From the NCBI RefSeq assembly GCF_000296215.2, contig NZ_CP013949.1:3465501-3529500 (forward strand): a DNA stretch of 64,000 nucleotides. The letters run 5' to 3'. Of the stretch, positions 43,164 through 52,604 are shown piece after piece. The stretch comes from Bradyrhizobium sp. CCGE-LA001. Lineage in GTDB: Bacteria; Pseudomonadota; Alphaproteobacteria; Rhizobiales; Xanthobacteraceae. Each line of letters starts with the position of its first letter. Position 1 is the first letter of the stretch. Under the pieces are notes generated by a model. That model was not told where the DNA came from and ran no database searches. It was given only the letters and a program-made list of their open reading frames with translations. The position numbers and the translations under genes were made by a program.

Positions 43164-44597
43164 ATGGCCACGGAGGTTTCGGCAACCAGCCTGTTCCGTG
43201 GCCCGGATCGCAGCGTCAGCGACAACGTCGTGCTGCGGCACGACGGCGGCGTCATCACCGGGATCGCCGAAGGAGCGGCGCCGGGGCCGCGCTCCCTCGT
43301 CATTCCAGCCTTCGTCAACGCTCATGACCATGCCCGCGCCACCGCGTCGTCCTTCGGTGCGGTCGGCATGCCCCTGGAAAGCTGGATCCTGCGGACCGCG
43401 CTCGGCACGCCGGTCGATCCGTACCTCACCGCAGCCTCCGCTCTGGCCCGGTCCGCAAAGGCCGGCTGCGCGGCCATGATGGTGCACTACACCCGCCCGA
43501 GCGGCACGATGCCCTTGGTTGATGAAGCCAAGGCCGTCGCAAGAGCCGCCTCCGACGTCGGCATCCGCATCGCCTTTGCGCTGGCCGTGCGCGACCAGAA
43601 TCCGATCGTCTATGGCGATGCCGAGCCGGTGCTCTCGGGTCTGTCGCGCGACGACCGCAAGATCATCGACGATCTCTTCGTCCGCGCACCGATGCCCCCG
43701 AGAGCATACATCGAGCTCACGAACGCCATTGCCGCCGCCATCGCCGGCCCGATGGTCGACGTTCAGCTCGGGCCTGCCGGCGTGCAATGGTGCTCGAAGC
43801 CGCTGCTGGAGGCGGTAGCGGAGAACTCCGCACGGACCGGCCGCCGCATCCACATGCATCTGTTGGAGACCGTGTATCAGCGGGCCTGGGCCGACCAGCA
43901 TTTTCCGGACATGCTGCGCTGGCTGCGCGACATCGGTTTCCTCTCGGAGCGGCTGACGCTCGCGCACTGCATCCACGCCAGGCCGGATGAGCTGGAGATG
44001 ATCGCGGCCTCGGGAGCACGTATCGTCACCAATTTCAGTTCGAACATGCATCTACGCTCGGGCCTCGCGCCGATTTCCGCCGCACACCAATGCGGCTGCG
44101 CCATCGCGGTGGGCGTCGATGGCCTGGCGCTGGATGAGGACGACGACATCCTGCGCGAGATGCGGCTGGTGCAGATGGTCCATGGCGGCCTCGGCTTCAA
44201 GCCGAACTGGACGCCCGCCGAGATGTTTACGCTCGCCATCCGCAACGGGCGCCGCGCAACCGGCGCGCCCGGGAGCGGAGAGCTCGCCATCGGCAACCCC
44301 GCCGACTACGCCGTGATCGATCTCGACCGCCTCGATCGCGACCGGATCATGCCGGTCGATCCCATGGCGCTTCTGTTCGCGCGGGGCAACGCATCGCTGG
44401 TGAAGGAGGTGGTCGTCGCCGGCAAGACGATCGCGAGGGATGGGGTCTGTGCGGGCGTCGACCTGCCGGGGATCGAACAGGAGTTGCGGGCCATGTACCG
44501 CGCCAATGTCGGCAAGTTTGGGAGCTTCCAGCGAATGTGGCCGTCCGTGTCGGAGCGCCTCTCCGACTGGTTCGAGCAGCAAGTCACCTGCGAATAG
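43164..44597 (+). CDS. ATZ/TRZ-type amidohydrolase
   Basis: A 477-residue chlorohydrolase/deaminase-family protein. Metal site residues: NAHDHA (HxH) near residue 54, HMHLLET near 233, LAHCIHA near 272 and the GVDG Asp near 319. Family members deaminate or dechlorinate triazines, guanine or adenosine derivatives. Follows the binding-protein gene by about 16 bases, so it is part of the importer operon. ATG at 43164 suits the GGGAG box better than 43158. Confidence 0.8.
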   Translation: MATEVSATSLFRGPDRSVSDNVVLRHDGGVITGIAEGAAPGPRSLVIPAFVNAHDHARATASSFGAVGMPLESWILRTALGTPVDPYLTAASALARSAKAGCAAMMVHYTRPSGTMPLVDEAKAVARAASDVGIRIAFALAVRDQNPIVYGDAEPVLSGLSRDDRKIIDDLFVRAPMPPRAYIELTNAIAAAIAGPMVDVQLGPAGVQWCSKPLLEAVAENSARTGRRIHMHLLETVYQRAWADQHFPDMLRWLRDIGFLSERLTLAHCIHARPDELEMIAASGARIVTNFSSNMHLRSGLAPISAAHQCGCAIAVGVDGLALDEDDDILREMRLVQMVHGGLGFKPNWTPAEMFTLAIRNGRRATGAPGSGELAIGNPADYAVIDLDRLDRDRIMPVDPMALLFARGNASLVKEVVVAGKTIARDGVCAGVDLPGIEQELRAMYRANVGKFGSFQRMWPSVSERLSDWFEQQVTCE

Positions 44598-44612
44598 GAC
44601 GTGGCAAACGAA

Positions 44613-44642
44613 AGCGCCCCGCCTGACGACGAGGCGGGCGCT
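44613..44642. terminator. Possible bidirectional hairpin between convergent genes
   Basis: AGCGCCCCGCCT and AGGCGGGCGCT pair except for one bulged C, around a seven-base loop. No T-run follows, so it is at best a weak or Rho-assisted terminator for both converging operons. Confidence 0.45.
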
Positions 44643-44665
44643 CCCGGAGAGATCGAGCGTCGCCG

Positions 44666-45805
44666 CTACTGCAACGCCTCAAGCTTGGCGTTCTTGCCGT
44701 CAACCACCTTGAACACGACGTAGCGAGGCTGCATCTGGCCGTTCGGCAGAAACTGGACATCGCCGAACACGGTGCCCTTGACGGCCTTGCCGCGGATCGC
44801 CTCGGCGACGGTCTTGCGATCGAGCGATTTTGTCTGTTCGACCGCCTGAGCCCACACCTGCACGGCCGCCGCACCGAGGGCTGCGCTCTTATCGGGAGCG
44901 ATGCCATAGGCCTTCTTGTAGGCGGCCACGAACGCGACGCTCTCCGGAATGGTGGTGAACGGCGGCAGGTCGGGGAAGAAGATGTCCGCCGAGATCACGC
45001 CGTTGTTGGCATCGCCTGCGACCTTGTACACGGTGCTCAGCATGATGCCAACGGCACCGACAAAGGTGGATTTGATGTCGGCCTGGCGGTACTGCTCGAC
45101 GAGCGCGGGAAGGCCCGAGGAATTCGACGAACTGGTGACGATGACGGCGTCGGGATTGGCGCCCTTGATATTGGTGAGCTGGACCCGGAAATCGGTGTCT
45201 TTGAACGCGAACTTTTCGGTCATGACGACTTCACCCGAAAAGTTCATCTTCTTGAACTCGGCCTCGACGGCGGTCTGGAAGCCGTTGCCGTAGACGTCGT
45301 TCTGGGTGAGGAACGCGACCTTCTTCGCCTTCATCGTCTGTGCGACGTATTTCGCGATGACCTCGGCATCAAAGCCGTTCGAGCTGTTGATGCGCATCGC
45401 GTAGGGGTTGGTCTCGCCGCTGAGGATCAGGTCGGACTTCGAAACCGCGGTGAAGTCGAGAATGTTGCCGCGGGCGAGGATCGGCTGCATCGCGAGCGTA
45501 ACAGGTGAATTCCAGCCTTCGATCACGATGTCCGCCTTCTCGGCGACCATCTCGTTGGCGCGACTGACGCCGACAGCGGGCGTGCTCTCGTCGTCCTTGG
45601 AGATCACGGTCAGCTTGCGCCCGAGCAGGCCGCCTTTGTCGTTGATCTGCTGGACCATGAGCTTGACCGCATTGGTCACGGTCTGGCCGTCAGGGCCGGC
45701 ACCGCCGCTGAGCGGAAAGATGGTGCCGACCTTGATGTCCTGCGCCATCGTGGGCGCAGTTGCGAGCCCCAGCAGCAGCGCGAGAGCCAGTTTCGTCTTG
45801 TGCAT
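44666..45805 (-). CDS. ABC transporter substrate-binding protein, Liv type (second importer)
   Basis: A 379-residue Peripla_BP_6 protein. Signal peptide LALLLGLATAPTMAQ, then DIKVGTIFPLSGG, typical of the family. ATG at 45805 with GGAGG upstream; a much longer open frame upstream is a shadow of the permease genes. Last gene of the minus-strand G-F-H-M-binding protein operon. Ligand unknown. Confidence 0.9.
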   Translation of the reverse strand: MHKTKLALALLLGLATAPTMAQDIKVGTIFPLSGGAGPDGQTVTNAVKLMVQQINDKGGLLGRKLTVISKDDESTPAVGVSRANEMVAEKADIVIEGWNSPVTLAMQPILARGNILDFTAVSKSDLILSGETNPYAMRINSSNGFDAEVIAKYVAQTMKAKKVAFLTQNDVYGNGFQTAVEAEFKKMNFSGEVVMTEKFAFKDTDFRVQLTNIKGANPDAVIVTSSSNSSGLPALVEQYRQADIKSTFVGAVGIMLSTVYKVAGDANNGVISADIFFPDLPPFTTIPESVAFVAAYKKAYGIAPDKSAALGAAAVQVWAQAVEQTKSLDRKTVAEAIRGKAVKGTVFGDVQFLPNGQMQPRYVVFKVVDGKNAKLEALQ

Positions 45806-45825
45806 GCGCTTCCTCCAATGTTGTC

Positions 45826-46797
45826 TTAGGTTTTCTTGATGATACGGCGATACAGGCCCACGAGCCCGGCGGGCCAGAAGATCAGAACCAGCGCCAGCAC
45901 CGTTCCCAGCACGATCTTGTTCCAGTCGCCGCCCAGCGAGAACAGGTTCTGCTGTGCGATGAGGAGGGCGGTGCCGATCAAGGGGCCGAGCAGGATGCGG
46001 CGTCCGACCAGCACGATGGCCGTGAGCATCATGACGAGGAAGTAGGATTCGAACATGTCGGGGCCGACATAGGCGCGCTGATAGGCGTAGAGCCAGCCGG
46101 CGAGGCCCGTGATCGGCGCGGAGATCACGAACACCGCGAGCCTGATCCGGCGCGGATCGACGCCGAGGCTCGCGGCCAGCGCCGGGTTCATCTGCACCAT
46201 CAATGCGGTGGTGCCAAGCCGCGAGCGACGGAAGCGGGCGATGAAGGCGAGGGTGAGAAGCAGCAGGACGAAGGCGATCGGCCAGAGGTCTTCCTGCATC
46301 GCGCCGGAGAAATTGGTGACCAGCATGGGCAGCTTCAGCGGCGGAATGCCGACGATGCCGTCGGAGCCGCCGATGGCGTCCCAGTTGAAGGCGATCTCGT
46401 AGGCGACGACGGCGGCTGCATAGGTGACGAGTGAGAAAACGAACTCGCGGGTGCGCAAGGTGACGGCGCCAAGGAAGGCGGCTGCGGCAAGGCACAGCGC
46501 GATCGTCGAGGCCGCGGTGAGCCATCCGTTCAGGCCGTATTTGACCGAGAGGTTTGCGGCCGCGTAGCCCCCGATGGCCCAGAACACGGTGTGGCCGAGG
46601 CTGACCTCGCCGAGATAGGAGAGGACGATGTCTGCGCCGTAGCACATCACCGCGAAGATCGCGATCGTGGTCAGCGTCGAATAGGCGACCGGGGTGCCGC
46701 CGAGCAGACGCGGCAGGAGGAAGCCGATCACGACGAAGGCGGCGATCACGGCGCAGCGCAGGAATGGGGTGGGGTGCGGGCTGTCGATCGCGGTCAT
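45826..46797 (-). CDS. ABC transporter permease, LivM type
   Basis: A 323-residue permease with eight to nine hydrophobic segments and LivM landmarks GEVSLGHTVFWAIGGYAAA (about residues 64-82) and a C-terminal FWPAGLVGLYRR. ATG overlaps the LivH stop by 4 bases. Confidence 0.9.
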   Translation of the reverse strand: MTAIDSPHPTPFLRCAVIAAFVVIGFLLPRLLGGTPVAYSTLTTIAIFAVMCYGADIVLSYLGEVSLGHTVFWAIGGYAAANLSVKYGLNGWLTAASTIALCLAAAAFLGAVTLRTREFVFSLVTYAAAVVAYEIAFNWDAIGGSDGIVGIPPLKLPMLVTNFSGAMQEDLWPIAFVLLLLTLAFIARFRRSRLGTTALMVQMNPALAASLGVDPRRIRLAVFVISAPITGLAGWLYAYQRAYVGPDMFESYFLVMMLTAIVLVGRRILLGPLIGTALLIAQQNLFSLGGDWNKIVLGTVLALVLIFWPAGLVGLYRRIIKKT

Positions 46798-47648
46798 TTG
46801 GTCGCCAGCCCCGCGGGACGAAGCACAAGCAGTGCGAGCAGCAGCGCAAAGGCCGCCGCCGTCGTATAGGCCGGCGAGACGAAGGCGCCGAAGAAGGCGG
46901 TGAACAGGCCGAGCCCGAGGCCGGCCGCCAGCGCGCCGCCGATCGAGCCAATGCCACCGAGCACGACCACTACAAAGGTCATGATGACCTCGTTGAAGCC
47001 CATGCTGGTCAGGATCGGCGAGCGGGGCGCCACCAGCGCCGCGCCGAGTGCCACCGCCGAGCATTCGAACACGAAGACGGCGAGATAGACGAATTTCGCG
47101 TTGATGCCGAACAGCTCCGCGAGCTTCGGGTCCTCCGCGACGGCGCGGATGACAGAGCCGAACCGCGTTCGCTGCGTAAATAGCCAGACCGCGCCATAGA
47201 GCAGAAGCGTTACGACCAGCACCAGCACGTCCTGCCAGGTGAACCAGAGGGGGCCGAGATCCACCTTGGCGCGTGCCAGTGTTCCCGGCAACGTCTGCGG
47301 ATTGCCGCCGAAGATGAGCGCGCTGCCGCCTTGAAGGACATAGCCGAGGCCCAGCGTCACGATCATCAGGCTGGTCAGGTTTTGCGTCATGACGAGGCGC
47401 ATCATCGCGCTTTGCATCAGGAGACCGATGATTCCGAGCACGATGATCGCGACGAGGATGGCGACCGGGTAGGGCAGTCCGAGCTTCGTGATGGCGTACC
47501 AGGTGACGAAGGCGCCGAGCATGTAGAGCTGGCCGTGGGCAAAATTCACCAGGCGCGCAACGCCGAGCAGGATGGTCCAGCCCAGCGCAATGCAAGCATA
47601 GCCGGAGCCGAGCACGATGCCATTTATGATCTGCTGCGCGATGTTCAT
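46794..47648 (-). CDS. ABC transporter permease, LivH type
   Basis: A 284-residue permease, eight hydrophobic segments, with the LivH box RLVNFAHGQLYMLGAF (about residues 32-47) and the VVVLGGIGSIGGALAAGL EAA-type region near 228-245. Overlaps both flanking genes by 4 bases. Confidence 0.9.
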   Translation of the reverse strand: MNIAQQIINGIVLGSGYACIALGWTILLGVARLVNFAHGQLYMLGAFVTWYAITKLGLPYPVAILVAIIVLGIIGLLMQSAMMRLVMTQNLTSLMIVTLGLGYVLQGGSALIFGGNPQTLPGTLARAKVDLGPLWFTWQDVLVLVVTLLLYGAVWLFTQRTRFGSVIRAVAEDPKLAELFGINAKFVYLAVFVFECSAVALGAALVAPRSPILTSMGFNEVIMTFVVVVLGGIGSIGGALAAGLGLGLFTAFFGAFVSPAYTTAAAFALLLALLVLRPAGLATK

Positions 47649-48388
47649 GCCGGCGCTCCATCCGCGATGGTGCCGAGATAGGCCTCGATGATGCGGTGAT
47701 CGGCCGCCATCACGTGGGCGGGGCCTTCGCCGACGATCTTGCCGCGTTCGAGCAGATAGAGATGGTCCACCACCTTCAGCGCGGCCTTGACGTTCTGCTC
47801 GACCAGCAGCACCGGTAGGCCACGATCGACCAGCAAGCGGATGCGGGTGAGCAGGTCGGTGATCAGCCTGGGCGCAAGGCCGGCGGACGGTTCATCCAGC
47901 ATCAACACGCGCGGGCCGGCGAGGAGGGCGCGCCCGATTGCGAGCATCTGCCGTTCGCCGCCAGAGAGCGCCGCACCCTTGTGCGTGCGGCGCTCGGCAA
48001 GGCGCGGGAAGAACTCGAACACCTCGGGGATGGTGAAGAGGTGCCGGCCGGTGGTGTCCGCGGGCGGCCGCACCAGCGCGAGGTTCTCGTCGACGGTCAG
48101 CTCTGCGAAGATGTTCTTGCCCTCAGGCACGAGCGTCAGGCCGCGCGCCACCCGCTCATGTGCGGCAAGTTTTTCGATGCTGCGTCCTTCGAGCTGGACG
48201 CCGCCCGTGACGACGGCGCGCCCGCGCGACCAGCCGGCCAGCGCATTGACCAGCGTGGTCTTTCCAGCGCCATTGGCGCCGACGAGACCGACCATGCGGC
48301 CCGCGGGCACGCCGATGCTGACGCCGGAGACCGCGACATTGCCGGCATAGCGGACCGACAGATTGTCGCTCTGGAGCACGCCGCTCAT
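47645..48388 (-). CDS. ABC transporter ATP-binding protein, LivF type
   Basis: A 247-residue ATPase: Walker A GANGAGKTT, signature LSGGERQML, Walker B VLMLDEPSAGL. Overlaps the LivG-type gene and the LivH gene by 4 bases each. Confidence 0.91.
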   Translation of the reverse strand: MSGVLQSDNLSVRYAGNVAVSGVSIGVPAGRMVGLVGANGAGKTTLVNALAGWSRGRAVVTGGVQLEGRSIEKLAAHERVARGLTLVPEGKNIFAELTVDENLALVRPPADTTGRHLFTIPEVFEFFPRLAERRTHKGAALSGGERQMLAIGRALLAGPRVLMLDEPSAGLAPRLITDLLTRIRLLVDRGLPVLLVEQNVKAALKVVDHLYLLERGKIVGEGPAHVMAADHRIIEAYLGTIADGAPA

Positions 48389-49191
48389 TCGTCGCGCCCC
48401 AGATAGGCTTCGCGGACACGGGGATCGCGTTGGATCTCGGCTGGCGTTCCCGTCGCCAGCATCGCGCCCTGGTCGATCATGACGATGCGATCGGCGATCG
48501 ACATGATCAGGTCCATGTGATGTTCAATGACGACGAGGGCGAGGTTGCGTTTGCGCAGGCCGATCAGAACGTCGGCGAGCTTCTTCATGTCGCCGCCGCT
48601 GAGGCCCGCCGCGGGTTCGTCGAGTAGCAGCACCTTTGCGCCGGTCCCATAGGCGAGGGCAACTGACAGCAGGCGCTGCACGCCATAGGGAATGTCGCCG
48701 GGAAGCTGGTCGTGGTACTGCCGGGCGATCCCGAAGAAGTCGAGCAACTGCGCGGCCGCCAGTTCGGCGGCGCGGCGCGTGGTCGCCTCGCGCCAGGGTG
48801 CGAACAGCGATGTCGCCAGATTGGTCGAGAAATCGCGGAAGATCGCCGAGACGGCATTCTGCAGGACGGTCAGTTCGCCGAAGAACGAGTTCTGCTGAAA
48901 GGTCCGGCGCAGGCCGCGGCCGGCGAGGTCGAACGTCCGGAGCGCCGAGACGTCGCTGCTATCGAGGAAGGTGCGGCCGCGATGGGTGACGGCGTTGGTG
49001 ACGGCCGCAAAGCAGCTGCTCTTCCCCGCGCCATTCGGGCCGATGATGCCGAGGATTTCGTCGTTATGCACGGACCAACTGACGTCGCGCAGGGCGACGA
49101 GCGCGCCATACTGCACGGTCAGTCCTTCGACGCGCAGCACCTCGCTCGCGCCGCGACGCGTTTCCCCGGAACTTGCCACCCGGCCGTCCAT
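48385..49191 (-). CDS. ABC transporter ATP-binding protein, LivG type
   Basis: A 268-residue ATPase: Walker A GPNGAGKSS, LivG-like signature IPYGVQRLL, Walker B VLLLDEPAAGL. First gene of the operon; ATG at 49191 (MDGRVASSG) preferred, with the frame open to 49314. Unlike the first importer in the window, this one has separate LivH and LivM chains. Confidence 0.9.
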   Translation of the reverse strand: MDGRVASSGETRRGASEVLRVEGLTVQYGALVALRDVSWSVHNDEILGIIGPNGAGKSSCFAAVTNAVTHRGRTFLDSSDVSALRTFDLAGRGLRRTFQQNSFFGELTVLQNAVSAIFRDFSTNLATSLFAPWREATTRRAAELAAAQLLDFFGIARQYHDQLPGDIPYGVQRLLSVALAYGTGAKVLLLDEPAAGLSGGDMKKLADVLIGLRKRNLALVVIEHHMDLIMSIADRIVMIDQGAMLATGTPAEIQRDPRVREAYLGRDE

Positions 49192-49528
49192 CCCTTGTTG
49201 TCCCGGCTGCGCTTGCGGCAACCGGTCCTTTTTGGCGGGGCAGCGCACGGCAATCGATGCGGAATCAAATCGCAGGTAAGGCGGCCTCGCGGGAGGCAAG
49301 GTATTGCGCGGCAATTGTGAAAACTTGTGCTGACTGGTTGTCAGACCAGAGGCGCGTCCGCAGCAGTGAGCTCAACCCAGACGTGGCCGCGCAACCCCGC
49401 CTCCCGCTGCGGTACATATATGAAGCCGCGATAGCTGGTAGATGGAACCTCGTCTAGCGATCGCCGAGGCCGTGGGCTATGAACCTTTGCGCTGCGGCGC
49501 AGCCGATTACCCCTTGAGGAGCCCTGCG
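49192..49528. other. Divergent intergenic region with a palindrome
   Basis: 337 bases between the Liv operon and the amino-acid-type binding protein, holding both promoters. Apart from the inverted repeat at 49334-49349 I see no feature or gene. Confidence 0.45.
49334..49349. promoter_or_regulatory. Palindromic operator-like site
   Basis: CTGGT-TGTCAG-ACCAG is an inverted repeat resembling the TGGT...ACCA sites of FCD-type GntR regulators. It lies between the divergent Liv operon and the binding-protein gene; no GntR gene is directly adjacent. Confidence 0.45.
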
Positions 49529-50437
49529 ATGCGTCTTCCCACCATTCTCCTGACCCTGACATGTCTTGCGAGCGCAGCTTCAGCACAAGACCTCTCGGGC
49601 ACGCTTCAGAAGATCAAGGAGACCAAGAAGATCACGCTGGGCTATCAGGAGGCCTCGGTCCCGTTCAGCTATCTGGACGGCAACCAGAAGCCGGTCGGCT
49701 TCGCCATGGACATCTGCCTCGGGATCGTCGAGGCCGTGAAGAAGCAGCTCGGCATGCCAGACATCGCCGTCGACACGCTCGCGGTGACATCGTCGAACCG
49801 GATTCCGCTGATGGTCAACGGCACGCTCGATCTGCATTGCTCCGCGACGACCAACAATGCCGACCGCCAAAAGCAAGTCGCCTTCACCAACACGCATTTC
49901 CTCAGCGCTACCCGATTTGCGGCGAAGAAGGCCGCCAGGATCAACACCATCGACGATCTCAAGGGTAAGGCGGTCGCTGCGGTCGCCGGCTCGGTCAATC
50001 TGACGCAGCTCGCCAAGGTCAACACCGAGCGCAACCTCGGCATCAACGTGATGCCGGCCAAGGACCAGGCGGAGGCGTTCCTGTTGCTGGAGACCGACCG
50101 CGCCCAGGCCTATGCGCTCGACGACGTCCAGCTCGCGGTTGCGATCGCACGGTCGAAGGAGCCGCAAGCCTACATGATCAGCGAGGAGGCGTTCTCCAAG
50201 CCCGAGCCCTACGGCATCATGCTGCGACGGGAGGATGCGCCGTTCAAGGCACTCGCCGACCGCGCAACGGCGGAGCTCTATGCCAGCCCCGAGATCGAGG
50301 TGCTCTACAAGAAATGGCTGCAATCGCCGACGCCGCCGAACGGCCTCAACTACAACGTCCCGATGTCACCCGCCTTGCGCAACGCGTTCAAGAAGCCGAG
50401 CTGGAGCGCGGATCCTGATGTGTATGCGGTAAATTGA
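49529..50437 (+). CDS. Amino-acid-type ABC substrate-binding protein (SBP_bac_3)
   Basis: A 302-residue periplasmic binding protein (family 3, glutamate/aspartate-like). Signal peptide ends ASAASAQ; the mature part has the GYQEASVPFSYLDGNQKPVG ligand-site start. GAGGAG precedes ATG 49529, so the longer frame from 49442 is rejected. Orphan: its permease and ATPase are not adjacent. Confidence 0.88.
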   Translation: MRLPTILLTLTCLASAASAQDLSGTLQKIKETKKITLGYQEASVPFSYLDGNQKPVGFAMDICLGIVEAVKKQLGMPDIAVDTLAVTSSNRIPLMVNGTLDLHCSATTNNADRQKQVAFTNTHFLSATRFAAKKAARINTIDDLKGKAVAAVAGSVNLTQLAKVNTERNLGINVMPAKDQAEAFLLLETDRAQAYALDDVQLAVAIARSKEPQAYMISEEAFSKPEPYGIMLRREDAPFKALADRATAELYASPEIEVLYKKWLQSPTPPNGLNYNVPMSPALRNAFKKPSWSADPDVYAVN

Positions 50438-50462
50438 TGCGGAGACGAGGGGGAGTGTCGGG

Positions 50463-51356
50463 CTAGGGCTCGCTCGGGTACGCACCCAAGCGACGTGCCC
50501 GCTCCAACAGCCTGCACGCGTTGCGGTAGGTCGGCACTTCTACCCACAGACCATTCACCAGCGCGCGATCCTCGCCTCGGTTGCGTGCGCCCTCGAAGCC
50601 CGAGACGATTGCGAGAGCATGCGCGATCTCGTCGACTGCCGGCGTGAACACATCATTGAGGCGCTTTGCATGCTCCGGCAAGATCAGGGATTTGCTACGG
50701 TAACCGAGGCGACGCGATAGAGTTGCCTCGCGAACGGCGCCCTCGACGTCGCTAAACGTATAAGGTGCATCGATCGGCTCGATGCCTGCGGCGCGTGCTT
50801 CCAAGATGAAGCGCCTTCGAGCGTAGTCGAGTTCAAGGCCATCCGCGCCCCGCTCGGCACAGAGGTCATTGGCCAAATCCTCGGCTCCGAGCAACGCACA
50901 TCGAATGCGGGAGCTGGCCGCGGCCATCGTCCGAACCTCGATCACTCCCAACGCCGTCTCACAGATGGGCAGGATTTCCGTGCTGCCTTGATCGAGGCCG
51001 AGCTGGGTTTCCCAATGCGAAATCGCTGCGTCCAGGGCGTGTATTTGGGCCGCCCTATCGCTCATGGGATAGGCGACGACGTCGGGACGCGCCGTCATGG
51101 CGGCTGCCAGATCCAGCAGCCCATCGGTTTCCAAGACACTGATGCGGATGGCGGCTAGGCGTTGCCGGCGGCGACATTCTTGCACGAAATCGTTGAGTAG
51201 GCTGCGTGCCTCGCCGCGTCGTGCGGGAGGCGTAAAGTCCTCGAGATCGACGATGAGAGCATCCGCGCCGCTGTCCAGCATCTTCGGATGCGCAGCGCGA
51301 TCCGCTCCGGGCCCGAAGAGCCAGGTGCGACGGAGGTCGGGATCGGGAATGGTCAT
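50463..51356 (-). CDS. HpcH/HpaI-CitE-type CoA-ester lyase
   Basis: A 297-residue TIM-barrel protein of the citrate lyase beta/malyl-CoA lyase family. LFGPGADRAAHPKMLDSGAD at the start, the metal-site IVDLEDFTPP (about 36-45, Glu/Asp) and ILPICETALGV (Glu) are characteristic. It likely splits or forms a 3-hydroxyacyl-CoA such as citramalyl- or malyl-CoA. It directly follows the acyl-CoA dehydrogenase gene (7-base gap). Confidence 0.82.
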   Translation of the reverse strand: MTIPDPDLRRTWLFGPGADRAAHPKMLDSGADALIVDLEDFTPPARRGEARSLLNDFVQECRRRQRLAAIRISVLETDGLLDLAAAMTARPDVVAYPMSDRAAQIHALDAAISHWETQLGLDQGSTEILPICETALGVIEVRTMAAASSRIRCALLGAEDLANDLCAERGADGLELDYARRRFILEARAAGIEPIDAPYTFSDVEGAVREATLSRRLGYRSKSLILPEHAKRLNDVFTPAVDEIAHALAIVSGFEGARNRGEDRALVNGLWVEVPTYRNACRLLERARRLGAYPSEP

Positions 51357-51363
51357 CGAATTT

Positions 51364-52575
51364 CTAAGCGTTCGAATATTTTTTCAGCTCGAAGCGCGCG
51401 ATTTGGTTCCTGTGCACCTCGTCGGGGCCGTCCGCAAGCCGCAGCAACCGCGCGGTGGCGTAGGCTTGTGTCAGTCCGAAGTCGTTCGAGGTGCCGCCGC
51501 CGCCATGGGCCTGGATGGCCCAGTCGATGATCTGGCAGGCCATGTTGGGCACGGCGACCTTGATCATTGCGATCTCGGCCTTGGCCACCTTGTTGCCGAC
51601 CGTGTCCATCGCATAGGCGGCATTGAGCGTCAGCAGCCGGGCCTGCTCGATCATGATGCGGGCTTCCGCGATGCGCTCCTGCGTCACGGTCTGCTCCGAG
51701 ACCGGCTTGCCGAAGGCGACGCGGCTGCGCACGCGGCGGCACATCTTTTCCAGGGTGCGTTCGGCGAGCCCGATCAGCCGCATGCAGTGATGGATGCGGC
51801 CCGGGCCGAGACGGCCCTGCGCGATCTCGAAGCCGCGGCCTTCGCCGAGCAGCATGTTCTCCTTGGGCACGCGCACATTGGTGAAGATCACTTCGGACGC
51901 GCGATCGGGTACACCATAGAAGCCGAACACGGGCAGGGGACGCTTCACCTCGATGCCCGGCGTGTCCATCGGCACCAGGATCATGGATTGCTGCTTGTGC
52001 CGGTCCGGATTGTCCGGATCGGTCTTGCCCATGAAGATGCAGATCTTGCAGCGCGGGTCGGTCGCGTTGGTCGTGTACCATTTGCGCCCGTTGATGACGT
52101 AATGGTCGCCGTCGCGCACGATCGAGCTCTCGATGTTGGTTGCATCGGATGACGCGACTGCCGGCTCGGTCATGGCGAAGCAGGAGCGGATTTCGCCCGC
52201 AAGCAGGGGCTTCAGCCAGCGCTCCTTGTCCTTCTCCGAGCCGTAGCGCTCCAGCACCTCCATGTTGCCGGTGTCGGGCGCAGAGCAATTGAACACTTCG
52301 GGCGCAAGATGTGAGCGGCCCATCACCTCGCACAGAGGAGCATATTCGAGATTGGTCAGACCCGCGCCATGATGGCTCTCGGGCAGGAACAGATTCCAGA
52401 GCCCCTCGGCGCGGGCCAATGGCTTCAGCTCCTCGACGATGGGAAAGACCTTCCAGGGGCCGAGCTCTTCGGCTTCGCGATAGAACCGTTCCTCGTTCGG
52501 ATAGATGTGCCGGTCCATGAAACTCTCGAGCTTGCGCTTGAGCTCGACGACTTTTGGCGACATCGGGTAGAGCAT
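51364..52575 (-). CDS. Acyl-CoA dehydrogenase
   Basis: A 403-residue FAD flavoprotein with N-terminal helical, middle beta (CFAMTEPAVASSDATN, FAD-binding) and C-terminal helical domains. The C-terminal AHGGGGTSNDFGL is typical of ACAD10/11-like members. It oxidises an acyl-CoA to the enoyl-CoA, passing electrons to ETF. Start MLYPMSPKV at 52575 with AAGGAG upstream. Likely co-transcribed with the CitE-like gene. Confidence 0.9.
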   Translation of the reverse strand: MLYPMSPKVVELKRKLESFMDRHIYPNEERFYREAEELGPWKVFPIVEELKPLARAEGLWNLFLPESHHGAGLTNLEYAPLCEVMGRSHLAPEVFNCSAPDTGNMEVLERYGSEKDKERWLKPLLAGEIRSCFAMTEPAVASSDATNIESSIVRDGDHYVINGRKWYTTNATDPRCKICIFMGKTDPDNPDRHKQQSMILVPMDTPGIEVKRPLPVFGFYGVPDRASEVIFTNVRVPKENMLLGEGRGFEIAQGRLGPGRIHHCMRLIGLAERTLEKMCRRVRSRVAFGKPVSEQTVTQERIAEARIMIEQARLLTLNAAYAMDTVGNKVAKAEIAMIKVAVPNMACQIIDWAIQAHGGGGTSNDFGLTQAYATARLLRLADGPDEVHRNQIARFELKKYSNA

Positions 52576-52604
52576 CTCTGGTCTCCTTGATCGATGGACG
52601 GCGG

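Noticed and set aside
44666..46957. 764-codon frame suggesting a fused transport protein
   Set aside because: Only the C-terminal part from the ATG at 45805 is a binding protein with its own signal peptide; the upstream part is a wrong-frame reading of the LivM gene.
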